A stretch of 64,000 nt of DNA from Clostridium saccharoperbutylacetonicum N1-4(HMT) (GTDB taxonomy: Bacteria; Bacillota; Clostridia; Clostridiales; Clostridiaceae): assembly GCF_000340885.1 (NCBI RefSeq), contig NC_020291.1, positions 1,363,001 to 1,427,000 on the forward strand, written 5' to 3'. The notes below the pieces were generated by a model. That model saw only the letters and a list, made by a program, of their open reading frames with translations. It had not been told where the DNA came from and did not search any database. The stretch's first letter is position 1; the number at the start of each line of letters is the position of its first letter. A program made the translations under genes and the position numbers. Shown here piece after piece: positions 1 through 8,511 of the stretch.

Positions 1-1
1 A

Positions 2-406
2 TATGGAGATGGATTAAATATAAGAGATTGGTTGTTTGTAGAAGACCATGCAAAAGCGATTGATATGGTTATTAATGGAGGTAGACTTGGAGAAGTCTAT
101 AATGTTGGAGGCCATAATGAAAGGATAAATATACAAATAGTAAAGACAGTAATTGAATATATAAATAAAAATGTAGATAAAAATGTTACTGAAAGTTTAA
201 TAAAATATATTGAAGATAGAAAAGGTCATGATAGAAGATATGGAATAGCTCCCGATAAGATAAAGACAGAACTTGGCTGGTATCCAGAAACTAGTTTTGA
301 AGTTGGGATTAAGAAGACTATTAAGTGGTATTTAGATAATTCAAAATGGATGAAAAATGTAACTTCTGGAGAATATCAAAAGTATTATGATAAGATGTAC
401 AACTAA
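2..406 (+). CDS. rfbB: dTDP-glucose 4,6-dehydratase, C-terminal part (5'-truncated by window edge)
   Basis: The frame is open from base 2 and stops at 406, so only the last 134 or so residues are present. They begin with the family-typical stretch YGDGLNIRDWLFVEDHAKAI, which matches the C-terminal substrate-binding part of RmlB/RfbB-type extended short-chain dehydrogenases. It continues with a VYNVGG element, an RKGHDRRYGI motif and a KTELGW/TIKWY ending, all typical of this family. The enzyme converts dTDP-glucose to dTDP-4-keto-6-deoxyglucose for surface polysaccharide synthesis. The Rossmann and YxxxK part lies outside the window. The gene probably ends a polysaccharide cluster to the left, because a terminator and unrelated genes follow. 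Confidence 0.9.
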   Translation, partial: YGDGLNIRDWLFVEDHAKAIDMVINGGRLGEVYNVGGHNERINIQIVKTVIEYINKNVDKNVTESLIKYIEDRKGHDRRYGIAPDKIKTELGWYPETSFEVGIKKTIKWYLDNSKWMKNVTSGEYQKYYDKMYN

Positions 407-525
407 TTTGTGGGGGGCTATAGATTGGTTCGTATTAAGTTAAAAATTTATAGATATATAATCTAAGAGGTTCAAAGAGAAAAGTAGTTATTTAAAAATT
501 GTAGTGAAAAATTCTAAGTATGAGT

Positions 526-557
526 ATTGCACCGAATTAGATTTGGTGCAATTTTTA
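526..557 (+). terminator. Rho-independent terminator after rfbB
   Basis: Perfect 8-bp arms ATTGCACC and GGTGCAAT are extended inward by GAAT/ATTT (one G-U pair) around a TAG loop, and are followed by TTTTTATAT. The hairpin sits about 120 bases after the stop codon of the dehydratase. No other gene is visible between 407 and 656. Confidence 0.85.
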
Positions 558-656
558 TATAATAATTATGTGAAAAGGTCTTTGTTTTAGTTCTAATTAT
601 CATGTGATGTAGTATAATTTGAAGTAATAGTTTCAAGAGGGAAAGAGGAATCAATA

Positions 657-1151
657 TTGAGAAAAATAATTATTTTGTTATGTTTGTTTTGGATGGGATT
701 TATATTCTACATGTCAAGCAATAATGGACAAATATCTCATGAACAAAGTACTAAGGTAGTTAATATAATTGAAGATTCTAAATCAAAATTAGAAAATAAA
801 TCAAATAATCAGGCTAAAGCTGAAAAGGAAAATTTAGCTTTTTTAGATAAACTTATTAGAAAGAATGCACATGGGTTCCTATACATGGTATTGGCAATAT
901 TAGTAAGTGCTTCATTTTTTTCTTATAAAAAATTAGGAAGAGATGCAATAGTGTATATACTTTTTATATGCCAATTTTATGCTATTACTGATGAATTTCA
1001 CCAAGCTTTTGTTCCAGGAAGAACTTCTTTAGTAAGTGATGTTTTAGTTGATTTTATAGGGAGTTTAGTAGGCTTAATAATTTTTTATTTGATTTATTAT
1101 AAAATATATAAAGCTAAGATTAGATCTAGATTAAGCACGAAGAAATTATAG
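657..1151 (+). CDS. VanZ-like family membrane protein
   Basis: A 164-residue protein with a hydrophobic N-terminus (about residues 4-20), a charged, probably extracytoplasmic segment with many Lys, Asn and Gln, and three further hydrophobic segments. The signature of the VanZ-like family is visible: RKNAHGFLYMVLA, then TDEFHQAFVPGRTSLVSDVL, then a Gly-rich last helix. The family is named for a teicoplanin-resistance accessory protein, but most members have no proven function and resistance should not be assumed here. The start is TTG, preceded by an AGAGGGAAAGAGG-type ribosome binding site. A TATAAT at 613-618 could be the -10 of its promoter, but no good -35 is seen. It is a single gene, not part of a vancomycin cluster. 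Confidence 0.85.
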   Translation: MRKIIILLCLFWMGFIFYMSSNNGQISHEQSTKVVNIIEDSKSKLENKSNNQAKAEKENLAFLDKLIRKNAHGFLYMVLAILVSASFFSYKKLGRDAIVYILFICQFYAITDEFHQAFVPGRTSLVSDVLVDFIGSLVGLIIFYLIYYKIYKAKIRSRLSTKKL

Positions 1152-1250
1152 TTTTCTACTGCTTTTTTATTTTTCTAAATCTGTTATAATAATAGTTAGC
1201 AAATCAAGAAGGTATGATTAGATATTATTAAAGACAAAGAGGTGCAAGCA

Positions 1251-2498
1251 ATGCGACCACTAGCAGATTTGATGCGCCCAAATAAATTGGAAGATTTTGC
1301 GGGACAAAAGCATATTTTAAGTGAAGGGAAGCCGTTATATAATTTGATTGAGAGTAAGAATATATGTAATTGTATATTTTATGGGCCTCCTGGAACTGGT
1401 AAAACAACTTTAGCTAACATAATGGCTAATTATGTAGATAAGAAATTCTACAAATTAAATGCAACGACAGCATCTGTGAAAGATATTCAAGAAATTACGG
1501 ATAATATTAATAATTTACTAAATTATAATGGAGTAGTTCTATACATAGATGAACTTCAGCATTTTAATAAAAAACAACAGCAGGCATTATTAGAATTTAT
1601 TGAAGATGGAAGAATAACGCTGATTGCAAGTACTACTGAAAATCCTTATTTCGTTATACACAAAGCTATAATAAGCAGATGTAATATATTCTCATTTAAG
1701 CCATTAAATACTTCTGATATTATTATTGGACTTGAAAATTCTATTAAAAAGTTAACTTCAGAAGGAATAAAAATAGAATATTCTAATGAAGCTCTTACAT
1801 ATATTGCTGAGATATCTCAAGGTGATTATAGAAAAGCATATAATATTTTAGAAATTGCTATAAATTCGCAGGTAAAGAACGTTAGAGTGATTTCAAGTGA
1901 ATATATAGAGAGCCTAGGACAGTCCAATATGAGGGCCGATTCTAGTGGGGATGAGTTTTATAACTTGTTAAGTGCCCTTCAAAAAAGTATTAGGGGAAGT
2001 GATGCTGATGCATCGATTCATTATTTAGCACGACTTATCAAAAGTGGTAATTTAACTTCAATTATAAGAAGGATTTCTGTTATTGCAGCTGAAGATATAG
2101 GCCTTGCTTTTCCAACAGCACTGTCTGTTGTCAATTCGGGAATAGAACTAGCTTTAAAGGTAGGATTGCCAGAAGCAAGAATAATACTTTCTGAAATAGT
2201 AATTTATTTAGCAACATTACCTAAATCAAATAGTGCAATTTTAGCTATAGATGCAGCTATGAATGATTTGGAAAATATCAATTTTGGAGATGTTCCTATG
2301 CATTTAAAAGATGCACATTATATGGGAGCCGCTAATCTTGGAGTAGGTGGATATAAATATCCACATAATTATAATGATCATTATGTAAAACAAGAATATT
2401 TGCCAAAAGAATTAGAAGGAAGAATATATTATAATGGGCAAAATAATAAATACGAAGAAAGCATAAAAAATTATTGGGAAAAAATTAAAAATCAATAA
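1251..2498 (+). CDS. rarA: Replication-associated recombination protein A, RarA/MgsA-type AAA+ ATPase
   Basis: This clamp-loader-like AAA+ ATPase acts at stalled replication forks. The N-terminus MRPLADLMRPNKLEDFAGQ is the usual RarA opening. The Walker A is GPPGTGKTT, the Walker B is LYIDELQHF, and sensor 1 lies in the ASTTENP segment. The C-terminal part with AEDIGLAFPTAL and the HLKDAHY/YKYPHN motifs is the RarA tetramerisation region. I chose ATG 1251 rather than GTG 1242 because AGAGGTG at 1237-1243 sits at normal spacing before 1251 and overlaps the GTG. At 415 residues it has the usual length. A TATAAT at 1185-1190 may belong to its promoter. Confidence 0.92.
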   Translation: MRPLADLMRPNKLEDFAGQKHILSEGKPLYNLIESKNICNCIFYGPPGTGKTTLANIMANYVDKKFYKLNATTASVKDIQEITDNINNLLNYNGVVLYIDELQHFNKKQQQALLEFIEDGRITLIASTTENPYFVIHKAIISRCNIFSFKPLNTSDIIIGLENSIKKLTSEGIKIEYSNEALTYIAEISQGDYRKAYNILEIAINSQVKNVRVISSEYIESLGQSNMRADSSGDEFYNLLSALQKSIRGSDADASIHYLARLIKSGNLTSIIRRISVIAAEDIGLAFPTALSVVNSGIELALKVGLPEARIILSEIVIYLATLPKSNSAILAIDAAMNDLENINFGDVPMHLKDAHYMGAANLGVGGYKYPHNYNDHYVKQEYLPKELEGRIYYNGQNNKYEESIKNYWEKIKNQ

Positions 2499-2505
2499 TT
2501 ATCGT

Positions 2506-2534
2506 TTGACAAAAGCCGAGTAATTTGGTAAGAT
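2506..2534 (+). promoter_or_regulatory. SigmaA-type promoter of the isc operon
   Basis: TTGACA (2506-2511) and TAAGAT (2529-2534) are separated by exactly 17 bases, and iscR starts 43 bases downstream. The spacer holds CCGAGTAATTTGG. Rrf2/IscR-type regulators often bind in the core promoter of their own operon, so this could be an operator, but I cannot confirm a palindrome that matches a known IscR box. Confidence 0.8.
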
Positions 2535-2576
2535 ATAAGCGAAATTAATATATTTTATATATAAAGAGGTGAAAGA

Positions 2577-3029
2577 ATGAAACTTTCAACTAAAGGAAGA
2601 TACGGGGTTAGAGCCATGGTAGAGTTAGCGGCTAATTATGGTGGAGCACCGGTTTCAATAAAGACTATATCAAAAAAGGAAAATCTTTCTGAATATTATT
2701 TAGAACAATTATTTAGCCCGCTTAGACGTGCTAATGTTATAAGAAGTATAAGAGGTGCACAAGGTGGATACGTTTTATGCAAACCTCCTAGGGAAATAAC
2801 TGTTGGAGATATAATGACTATTTTGGAAGGTCCTGTTGAAATAGCGGATTGTATTGACGGAGTTGAATGCGATAGTTCAGATTGCTGTGCTACAAAAGCA
2901 GTATGGGAAAAAATAAAAAATAGTATAGATAGTGTTATGAATTCAATAACATTACAAGATATACTTGATGATCACGAAGCTCTTCAAAAGAAAAATAGTG
3001 GCATTAAGATTGCAGATAGGAGTGAATAA
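2577..3029 (+). CDS. iscR: Rrf2-family transcriptional regulator, IscR type
   Basis: A 150-residue winged-helix regulator. The N-terminus MKLSTKGRYGVRAMVELA is the Rrf2 hallmark. Residues 28-70 form the helix-turn-helix and wing (LSEYYLEQL, IRGAQGGYVL). Cys92, Cys98, Cys103 and Cys104 match the spacing of the three cysteines that bind a [2Fe-2S] cluster in IscR, so it probably senses Fe-S status. It is first in iscR-iscS-iscU-mnmA with 2-base gaps to iscS, and it has its own consensus promoter, which fits autoregulation of Fe-S biogenesis. The alternative, the cysteine regulator CymR, lacks these cysteines, so IscR is favoured. Confidence 0.92.
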   Translation: MKLSTKGRYGVRAMVELAANYGGAPVSIKTISKKENLSEYYLEQLFSPLRRANVIRSIRGAQGGYVLCKPPREITVGDIMTILEGPVEIADCIDGVECDSSDCCATKAVWEKIKNSIDSVMNSITLQDILDDHEALQKKNSGIKIADRSE

Positions 3030-3031
3030 TA

Positions 3032-4213
3032 ATGAAAAATGTATATATGGACTATTCAGCTACGACTTATGTTAAACCAGAAGTTTTAGAAGAAATGCTT
3101 CCTTATTTTACACAAAAGTTTGGAAATCCATCTTCATTTTATGGGATATCAAGAGAAACTAAAAAAGCTATAGATAAAGCAAGAGAACAAATAGCAAAAG
3201 CGTTAAATTGTTTACCAGAAGAAGTGTATTTTACTGGTGGTGGATCTGAAGCAGATAACTGGGCGATAAAAGGAATTGCTTCAGCCCATAGAAATAAAGG
3301 AAATCACATTATTACAACTAAAATAGAGCATCATGCAGTTCTTCATACTTGTGAATACTTAGAGAAGAACGGTTTTGAAGTTACATATTTAGATGTTGAT
3401 GAAGAAGGTTTTGTTAGATTAGAAGATTTAAAAAATGCTATAACTGATAAAACAATTTTAGTCAGCATTATGTTTGCGAATAATGAAATTGGAACAATTG
3501 AGCCAATAAAGGAAATCGGAGAAATCTGTAGGGAAAAGAAAATTTTCTTCCATACTGATGCAGTTCAAGCTATTGGGAATGTACCTGTAGATGTTAAAGA
3601 AATGAACATTGATATGTTGTCACTAGCAGGTCATAAGCTTTATGGACCAAAAGGAATTGGAGTTTTATATATCAAAAAGGGAATTAAGATTGATAACTTA
3701 ATTCATGGTGGAGCTCAAGAAAGAAATAGAAGAGCAGGAACAGAAAATATCGCATCTATTGTAGGTCTTGGTAAGGCAGTTGAACTTGCAACTGTAAATT
3801 TAGAAGAGCATATGAGTAAGTTAACAGCTCTTAGAGATAAGCTTATAAATGGACTTTTAGAAATTCCTTATACAAAATTAAATGGACCAAGAGGAGATAA
3901 GAGATTACCTGGAAATGCAAATGTATGTTTTAGATTTATTGAAGGTGAATCAATTCTTTTATCACTAGATTTTAAAGGTGTTTGTGCATCAAGTGGTAGT
4001 GCTTGTACATCAGGATCCTTAGATCCATCGCATGTATTACTTGCAATTGGACTTCCACATGAAATTGCTCATGGATCATTAAGACTTTCCATGGGTGAAG
4101 GATCAACTGAAGAGGATGTAGATTATGTTCTTGAAGTTGTACCACCAATTATTGAAAGATTAAGAAATATGTCACCATTATGGGATGACTTTTTAAAGAA
4201 GGGAGAAAAATAA
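3032..4213 (+). CDS. iscS: Cysteine desulfurase, NifS/IscS family
   Basis: This PLP enzyme takes sulfur from L-cysteine as a persulfide and passes it to IscU and to MnmA, encoded next to it. The PLP lysine is Lys202 in SLAGHKLYGPKG, the ring-stacking histidine is in KIEHHAV (about 100-101), and the catalytic Cys325 lies on a long flexible loop in SSGSACTSGS, as in group I desulfurases. Its 393 residues are the usual length. The gene starts 2 bases after iscR stops. In clostridia this gene is often annotated nifS; the operon with iscR, iscU and mnmA supports a housekeeping role rather than nitrogen fixation. Confidence 0.95.
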   Translation: MKNVYMDYSATTYVKPEVLEEMLPYFTQKFGNPSSFYGISRETKKAIDKAREQIAKALNCLPEEVYFTGGGSEADNWAIKGIASAHRNKGNHIITTKIEHHAVLHTCEYLEKNGFEVTYLDVDEEGFVRLEDLKNAITDKTILVSIMFANNEIGTIEPIKEIGEICREKKIFFHTDAVQAIGNVPVDVKEMNIDMLSLAGHKLYGPKGIGVLYIKKGIKIDNLIHGGAQERNRRAGTENIASIVGLGKAVELATVNLEEHMSKLTALRDKLINGLLEIPYTKLNGPRGDKRLPGNANVCFRFIEGESILLSLDFKGVCASSGSACTSGSLDPSHVLLAIGLPHEIAHGSLRLSMGEGSTEEDVDYVLEVVPPIIERLRNMSPLWDDFLKKGEK

Positions 4214-4214
4214 T

Positions 4215-4652
4215 ATGATATATAGTGAAAAAGTAATGGAACATTTCCAAAACCCAAGAAACGTTGGAGAAATAGAAAATGCAAATGGTGTAGGTGAAGT
4301 AGGAAACGCTAAGTGTGGAGATATAATGAAGATTTATTTAAAAGTTGAAGATAACATTATAAAAGATGTTAAATTTAAGACTTTTGGATGTGGATCAGCT
4401 ATTGCATCATCATCAATGGCAACTGAATTAATTAAAGGAAAGACTTTAGATGAAGCTTGGGAATTAACAAATAAGGCTGTTGCAGAAGCATTAGATGGCC
4501 TTCCACCAGTAAAAATGCATTGTTCTGTACTTGCAGAAGAAGCAATCCACAAAGCTATAAATGATTATAGAGCAAACAATGGATTAGAAGTTATACCAAT
4601 GGAAGAACATAGCGATGAAGATTTACATGCGGCTGTTCATGGCGAAGAGTAA
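4215..4652 (+). CDS. iscU: Fe-S cluster assembly scaffold, IscU/NifU N-terminal family
   Basis: A scaffold on which iron and IscS-derived sulfur are built into clusters. The three ligand cysteines are present at Cys34 (KCGD, with Asp36), Cys59 (FGCGSAIASSS) and Cys103 (MHCSVLAEEA). The protein has 145 residues. Its tail after the scaffold fold is acidic and ends HSDEDLHAAVHGEE, with extra His, Glu and Asp residues. It starts two bases after iscS stops. It lacks the middle [2Fe-2S] and C-terminal domains of full-length NifU. The LPPVK element before Cys103 matches the IscU LPPVK site that binds the HscA chaperone, although no hscA or hscB is in this operon. Confidence 0.95.
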   Translation: MIYSEKVMEHFQNPRNVGEIENANGVGEVGNAKCGDIMKIYLKVEDNIIKDVKFKTFGCGSAIASSSMATELIKGKTLDEAWELTNKAVAEALDGLPPVKMHCSVLAEEAIHKAINDYRANNGLEVIPMEEHSDEDLHAAVHGEE

Positions 4653-4662
4653 TAGGTGATTT

Positions 4663-5739
4663 ATGAAGAAAAAAGTTTTAGTAGGTATGAGTGGTGGTGT
4701 AGATAGTTCTGTTGCTGCATATTTATTAAAACAGCAGGGATATGAAGTCATTGGTGCTACAATGCAAATTTGGCAAGAAGACAATGAATTTCAAGAAAGA
4801 GAAGGGGGCTGTTGCTCCCTTTCTGCTGTTGATGATGCAAGAAGAGTATGTGACAAACTAGATATACCATTTTATGTTTTAAATTTTAGAGATTATTTTA
4901 AAGAAAAAGTTATAGATAATTTTGTACAGGAATATATTGATGGAAGAACTCCAAATCCTTGTATTGAATGTAATAAGCATCTAAAGTTCGATGAACTTTT
5001 AAGAAGAGCAAAGGGGATAGGTGCAGATTATGTGGCTACAGGTCATTATGCAAAAATTGAAAAGCGTGATGATAGATATCTATTGATAAGATCAGATGAT
5101 GATAGAAAAGATCAAACTTATGCATTATATAATTTCACTCAAGAGCAATTAGAACATACATTGATGCCTTGTGGAGAATATGAAAAGACAAAAATAAGAG
5201 AAATAGCAAAAGAAATTGGTCTTGCTGTTCATAACAAAAAAGATAGTGAGGAAATTTGTTTTATTCCAGATAATAATCATGGAAGATATATCTTAGAAGC
5301 AAAGCCAGACAGAGTTAAGCCGGGTAATTTTGTTGATAAGGAAGGCAATGTTATTGGTAAACATAAAGGAATTGTATATTATACCATAGGGCAAAGAAAA
5401 GGGCTTGGACTTTCTTTAGGAAGGCCAGTTTTTGTAACTGGTATAAATGCAAAAACAAACGAAGTTATACTTGGATCAGAAGATGATATATTCAAAACTG
5501 ATTTGATTGCAACTGCTGTTAATTTCATTCCTTTTGATAAACTTGAAAAAGAAATAGAAGTTACAGCAAAGGTTAGGTATTCAGCTAAACCTGCAGAGGC
5601 GCTTTTAACTCCAATGGGAAATGGAAGAATAAAAGTTTCGTTTAAAGAAAAGCAAAGGGCAATAACTAAAGGGCAGTCAGTCGTATTTTATGATAATGAA
5701 ATAGTAGTTGGCGGTGGAATAATTCAAGAAGTGTTATAA
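4663..5739 (+). CDS. mnmA: tRNA-specific 2-thiouridylase MnmA
   Basis: MnmA activates U34 of tRNA-Lys, -Glu and -Gln by adenylation and inserts sulfur to give s2U. The PP-loop is SGGVDSS at residues 10-16. The catalytic pair is Cys103 ([12 protein letters not shown]) and Cys199 (EEICFIP). Its 358 residues include the usual C-terminal beta-barrel (VRYSAKP, VVGGGII). It is the last gene of the isc operon, 10 bases after iscU, and so next to its likely sulfur donor IscS. It is followed at once by a very strong terminator. In many clostridia trmU is linked to iscSU in the same way. Confidence 0.95.
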   Translation: MKKKVLVGMSGGVDSSVAAYLLKQQGYEVIGATMQIWQEDNEFQEREGGCCSLSAVDDARRVCDKLDIPFYVLNFRDYFKEKVIDNFVQEYIDGRTPNPCIECNKHLKFDELLRRAKGIGADYVATGHYAKIEKRDDRYLLIRSDDDRKDQTYALYNFTQEQLEHTLMPCGEYEKTKIREIAKEIGLAVHNKKDSEEICFIPDNNHGRYILEAKPDRVKPGNFVDKEGNVIGKHKGIVYYTIGQRKGLGLSLGRPVFVTGINAKTNEVILGSEDDIFKTDLIATAVNFIPFDKLEKEIEVTAKVRYSAKPAEALLTPMGNGRIKVSFKEKQRAITKGQSVVFYDNEIVVGGGIIQEVL

Positions 5740-5740
5740 A

Positions 5741-5785
5741 AATGATAGCTAAGAGTTTTGTAGACTCTTAGCTATCATTTTTTAT
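5741..5785 (+). terminator. Strong Rho-independent terminator of the isc-mnmA operon
   Basis: A perfect 16-bp stem (5741-5756 with 5764-5779), 7-base loop TTTGTAG, then a run of T. It begins two bases after the mnmA stop codon and closes the operon. Confidence 0.95.
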
Positions 5786-5899
5786 GGAATAAAAAATATA
5801 ATTAAGTTTAAATTAAATTGTATATCTTATTTTAAAAAATTCTGAAAGAAAGGTGAGTGTACAAATTTTATATTTAGCTACACTGACTTTCTCCTATGG

Positions 5900-6240
5900 A
5901 ACTTTTATATTTGGAAAGATATCCAAAGCGAGAATTAGACTTATTCAACAATTATCGAAATCAGATACATTTATCTTCCACAGGACTAGTGAAATTTTCG
6001 CTGGAAGGTTCTAAATGGTGGCTTGTCGTCATTTCAGCGTGCTCCAGATGTAAAATCTGGACAAGCTGAAATGAAACAAGCCCCCATTAACAACCATCAT
6101 CAGCTCAATTTCACATGCCTGCTTCCAGAAAAATGTGTCTAATTTCTAGTGTAGTGTTATGATTATTATTTCTCGATGATGCATACATATTCCGGTTATA
6201 AGTTTGATTATTAATTTGGATATCTACACATATAAAAGTT
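5900..6240. repeat. 341-bp imperfect palindromic element, MITE-like or structured repeat
   Basis: The ends are inverted copies: AACTTTTATAT at 5900-5910 and ATATAAAAGTT at 6230-6240, followed inward by an AGATATCCAAA match. Further matching arms occur inward: AATTAGAC (5933-5940) with GTCTAATT (6137-6144), GTGAAATT (5989-5996) with AATTTCAC (6107-6114), AATGGTGGCTTGT (6014-6026) with ACAAGCCCCCATT (6076-6088), ATTTCAGC (6031-6038) with GCTGAAAT (6065-6072), and CCAGAT with ATCTGG around a GTAAA loop at 6050-6054. Base composition is richer in GC than the flanks. No open frame of note lies inside. The whole could fold as one long hairpin. No transposase is nearby, so a non-autonomous element is the simplest reading. 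The left flank 5786-5899 holds nothing I recognise. Confidence 0.7.
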
Positions 6241-6304
6241 ATACTTTTAACTTTTGTAATTAATTAATAATTGGAACATATATATTTAAATAGGAGGCAA
6301 ATCA

Positions 6305-6355
6305 ATGAATATTAAAGAAAATAAGAGAAAAAATGATTACACGTTAAAAATATGA
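6305..6355 (+). other. Possible 16-codon leader peptide or gene remnant
   Basis: A perfect AGGAGG (6292-6297) stands 7 bases before an ATG that opens the frame MNIKENKRKNDYTLKI, then TGA. The ribosome binding site is as strong as any in the window, yet the frame is tiny and rich in Lys and Asn. It lies between the palindromic element and the promoter of the dehydrogenase fusion. It may be the surviving 5' end of a deleted gene or a leader peptide. No family is recognised. Confidence 0.3.
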
Positions 6356-6407
6356 TGGAATATGAACGTATTAAAATAATTATGAACTAAAAAAGAGAAG
6401 ATGTAAG

Positions 6408-6436
6408 TTGAAAAGTATACCAATAAAGTATAGAAT
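6408..6436 (+). promoter_or_regulatory. Probable sigmaA promoter of the dehydrogenase-rubredoxin fusion gene
   Basis: TTGAAA (6408-6413) and TAGAAT (6431-6436) are separated by 17 bases. The start codon lies about 70 bases downstream, after AGGAGG at 6495-6500. No dyad that would mark an operator is evident between them. Confidence 0.6.
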
Positions 6437-6507
6437 AAAATTATACGGTTCAGGTATACATTTAAGGGATTCATTTGAAAATAAAGAATATATTAGGAGG
6501 CGCGATT

Positions 6508-8415
6508 ATGTTTTTTAAGACTACAGAGCAACATGAAAATTTAAGAGCAAGAATTAGAGAATTTGCTGAAGAGGAAGTTAAACCTATTGCATTTATGTTA
6601 GATCAGGAAAATAAATTCCCTTCTGAAGCTGTTGAAAAGTTAGCCCAAATGGGAATGATGGGAATTCCTTATTCAAAAGAATATGGAGGAGCAGGCTTAG
6701 ATGTAATAAGTTATGCAATTGCTGTTGAAGAATTATCAAGAGTTGATGGTGGTACAGGTGTAATACTTTCTGCTCATACATCCTTAGGAACATATCCAAT
6801 TGCAGCTTTTGGAAGTAAAGAACAAAAGCAAAAATACTTAGTGCCATTAGCAAAAGGAGAAAAACTTGGTGCCTTTGGACTTACTGAAGAAAATGCTGGA
6901 AGTGATGCAGGTGGTACAGAAACTACTGCTGTCTTAGATGGAGATCATTATATTTTAAATGGAGAAAAGATATTCATTACTAATGGTGGTGAAGCAGATA
7001 TTTATATTGTTTTTGCAGTAACTACACCTGATATTGGAACTCGTGGAATAAGTGCTTTTATAGTTGAAAAAGGATGGGAAGGCTTTAGTTTTGGCAAACA
7101 TTACGATAAGATGGGAATTCGTTCTTCAGTAACAGCAGAGCTCATATTTAATGAGGTGAAAGTTCCTAAAGAAAACTTGTTAGGAAAAGAAGGAGACGGT
7201 TTTAAGATTGCAATGTCTACATTAGATGGTGGACGTATTGGTATTGCAGCTCAAGCTCTTGGAATAGCTCAAGGTGCTTATGAAAATGCACTTGAATATT
7301 CAAAAGAAAGAATTCAATTTGGTAAACCAATTTGTCAAAATCAAATTATAGCTTTTAAACTAGCAGATATGGCAACAAAACTTAGAGCAGCTAGAATGCT
7401 GATTTATAGTGCAGCAGAACTTAAGGAAAACCATGAACACTATAGCATGGAAGCTGCTATGGCTAAGCAATATGCATCAGATGTTTGCCTTGAAATTGTA
7501 AATGATGCTCTTCAAATATTTGGAGGAAGTGGATATCTTAAAGGTATGGAAGTTGAACGTGCTTATAGAGATGCCAAGATTTGTACAATATATGAAGGAA
7601 CAAATGAAATTCAACGTGTTGTTATTGCAGCAAGTATTATAGGTAAGATGCCAAAGAATGAACAGGTAGTAAAAGGAGCTCAAAGAGGTCCTATCACAGG
7701 TTATCGTAAGAAAGTTATCTTTAAAGATGGAAGTGCTGATGAAAAGGTTAGTTCGCTTGTGGAAGCTTTAAAGAAAGAAGGCTACGACTTTACTGTAGCA
7801 ATTCCTATGAATACTTCAATTAGTAAGGCTGATAGAGTGGTAAGTGCTGGACAAGGTATTGGTGAAAAGGCAAATATGAGTCTTATAGAAGATTTAGCAG
7901 CTGCAGTTGGGGGAACTGTTGGATGTTCTCGTCCAGTAGCTGAAACCCTTAAATATCTTCCAATAGATAGGTATGTAGGTATGTCAGGACAAAAGTTTAA
8001 TGGAAATCTTTATATTGCCTGTGGTATTTCAGGAGCAGGTCAGCATTTAAAAGGCATAAAAGACGCTACTACAATCGTAGCTGTAAATATTAACCCTAAT
8101 GCTAAAATATTTAAAAACGCGGATTATGGAATAGTAGGAGATGTAAATGAAATATTACCACTACTTACTGCTGCTTTAGATAATGGGGAACCAAAGAAGG
8201 AAGCACCACCAATGAAGAAGATGAAAAGAGCTATCCCAAAGAAAGTTACTCCGACATGGAAACATTATGTATGTAATGGTTGCGGTTATGAATATGATCC
8301 AGGTTTAGGAGATGCTGAAGGAGAAATTGCTCCAGGAACTTTATTTGAAAATATACCTGAAGAATGGACTTGCCCTGCATGTGGTGAAGAAAAGAGTATG
8401 TTTATAGAAATTTAG
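6508..8415 (+). CDS. Acyl-CoA dehydrogenase / EtfA FAD-domain / rubredoxin fusion protein
   Basis: A 635-residue three-part protein; the start ATG 6508 is set by AGGAGG at 6495-6500. Residues 1-380 are a full acyl-CoA dehydrogenase, with FGLTEENAGSDAGG near 123-136 and the catalytic base Glu363 in IYEGTNEIQR. Residues about 440-555 match only domain II of EtfA, the FAD part: Ser474-Arg475, GMSG (491-494), GISGAGQH (506-513) and DYGIV (539-543). The N-terminal EtfA domain is missing and a linker of about 50 residues takes its place. A Lys/Pro-rich hinge (561-583) leads to a rubredoxin at 584-635 with Cys589, Cys592, Cys622 and Cys625. The order of cofactors suggests acyl-CoA to FAD to FAD to Fe. 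The gene lies directly upstream of a flavodiiron protein, a known rubredoxin partner. The in vivo substrate is unknown; the dehydrogenase resembles short-chain enzymes. Confidence 0.92.
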   Translation: MFFKTTEQHENLRARIREFAEEEVKPIAFMLDQENKFPSEAVEKLAQMGMMGIPYSKEYGGAGLDVISYAIAVEELSRVDGGTGVILSAHTSLGTYPIAAFGSKEQKQKYLVPLAKGEKLGAFGLTEENAGSDAGGTETTAVLDGDHYILNGEKIFITNGGEADIYIVFAVTTPDIGTRGISAFIVEKGWEGFSFGKHYDKMGIRSSVTAELIFNEVKVPKENLLGKEGDGFKIAMSTLDGGRIGIAAQALGIAQGAYENALEYSKERIQFGKPICQNQIIAFKLADMATKLRAARMLIYSAAELKENHEHYSMEAAMAKQYASDVCLEIVNDALQIFGGSGYLKGMEVERAYRDAKICTIYEGTNEIQRVVIAASIIGKMPKNEQVVKGAQRGPITGYRKKVIFKDGSADEKVSSLVEALKKEGYDFTVAIPMNTSISKADRVVSAGQGIGEKANMSLIEDLAAAVGGTVGCSRPVAETLKYLPIDRYVGMSGQKFNGNLYIACGISGAGQHLKGIKDATTIVAVNINPNAKIFKNADYGIVGDVNEILPLLTAALDNGEPKKEAPPMKKMKRAIPKKVTPTWKHYVCNGCGYEYDPGLGDAEGEIAPGTLFENIPEEWTCPACGEEKSMFIEI

Positions 8416-8511
8416 TTTTTGTATTATTTGTTAATTATTAATTAGATAATTCTTTAGATATAAAAATAAATATTGATAAATCATAGTTAGTAGGTATGTC
8501 TTGATTTGGAA

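Noticed and set aside
657..1151. Vancomycin or teicoplanin resistance
   Set aside because: VanZ-like proteins are widespread with no proven resistance role, and no van genes are near.
2506..2576. Defined IscR operator palindrome
   Set aside because: A possible site overlaps the promoter spacer, but the two halves do not match well enough to call.
3032..4652. Nitrogen fixation nifS-nifU
   Set aside because: IscU-only scaffold, IscR regulator and mnmA in the operon point to housekeeping; no nif genes are present.
6593..6853. Minus-strand frame of 86 codons inside the dehydrogenase fusion
   Set aside because: A shadow of the coding strand, with no start signal or family; the plus-strand protein is complete.
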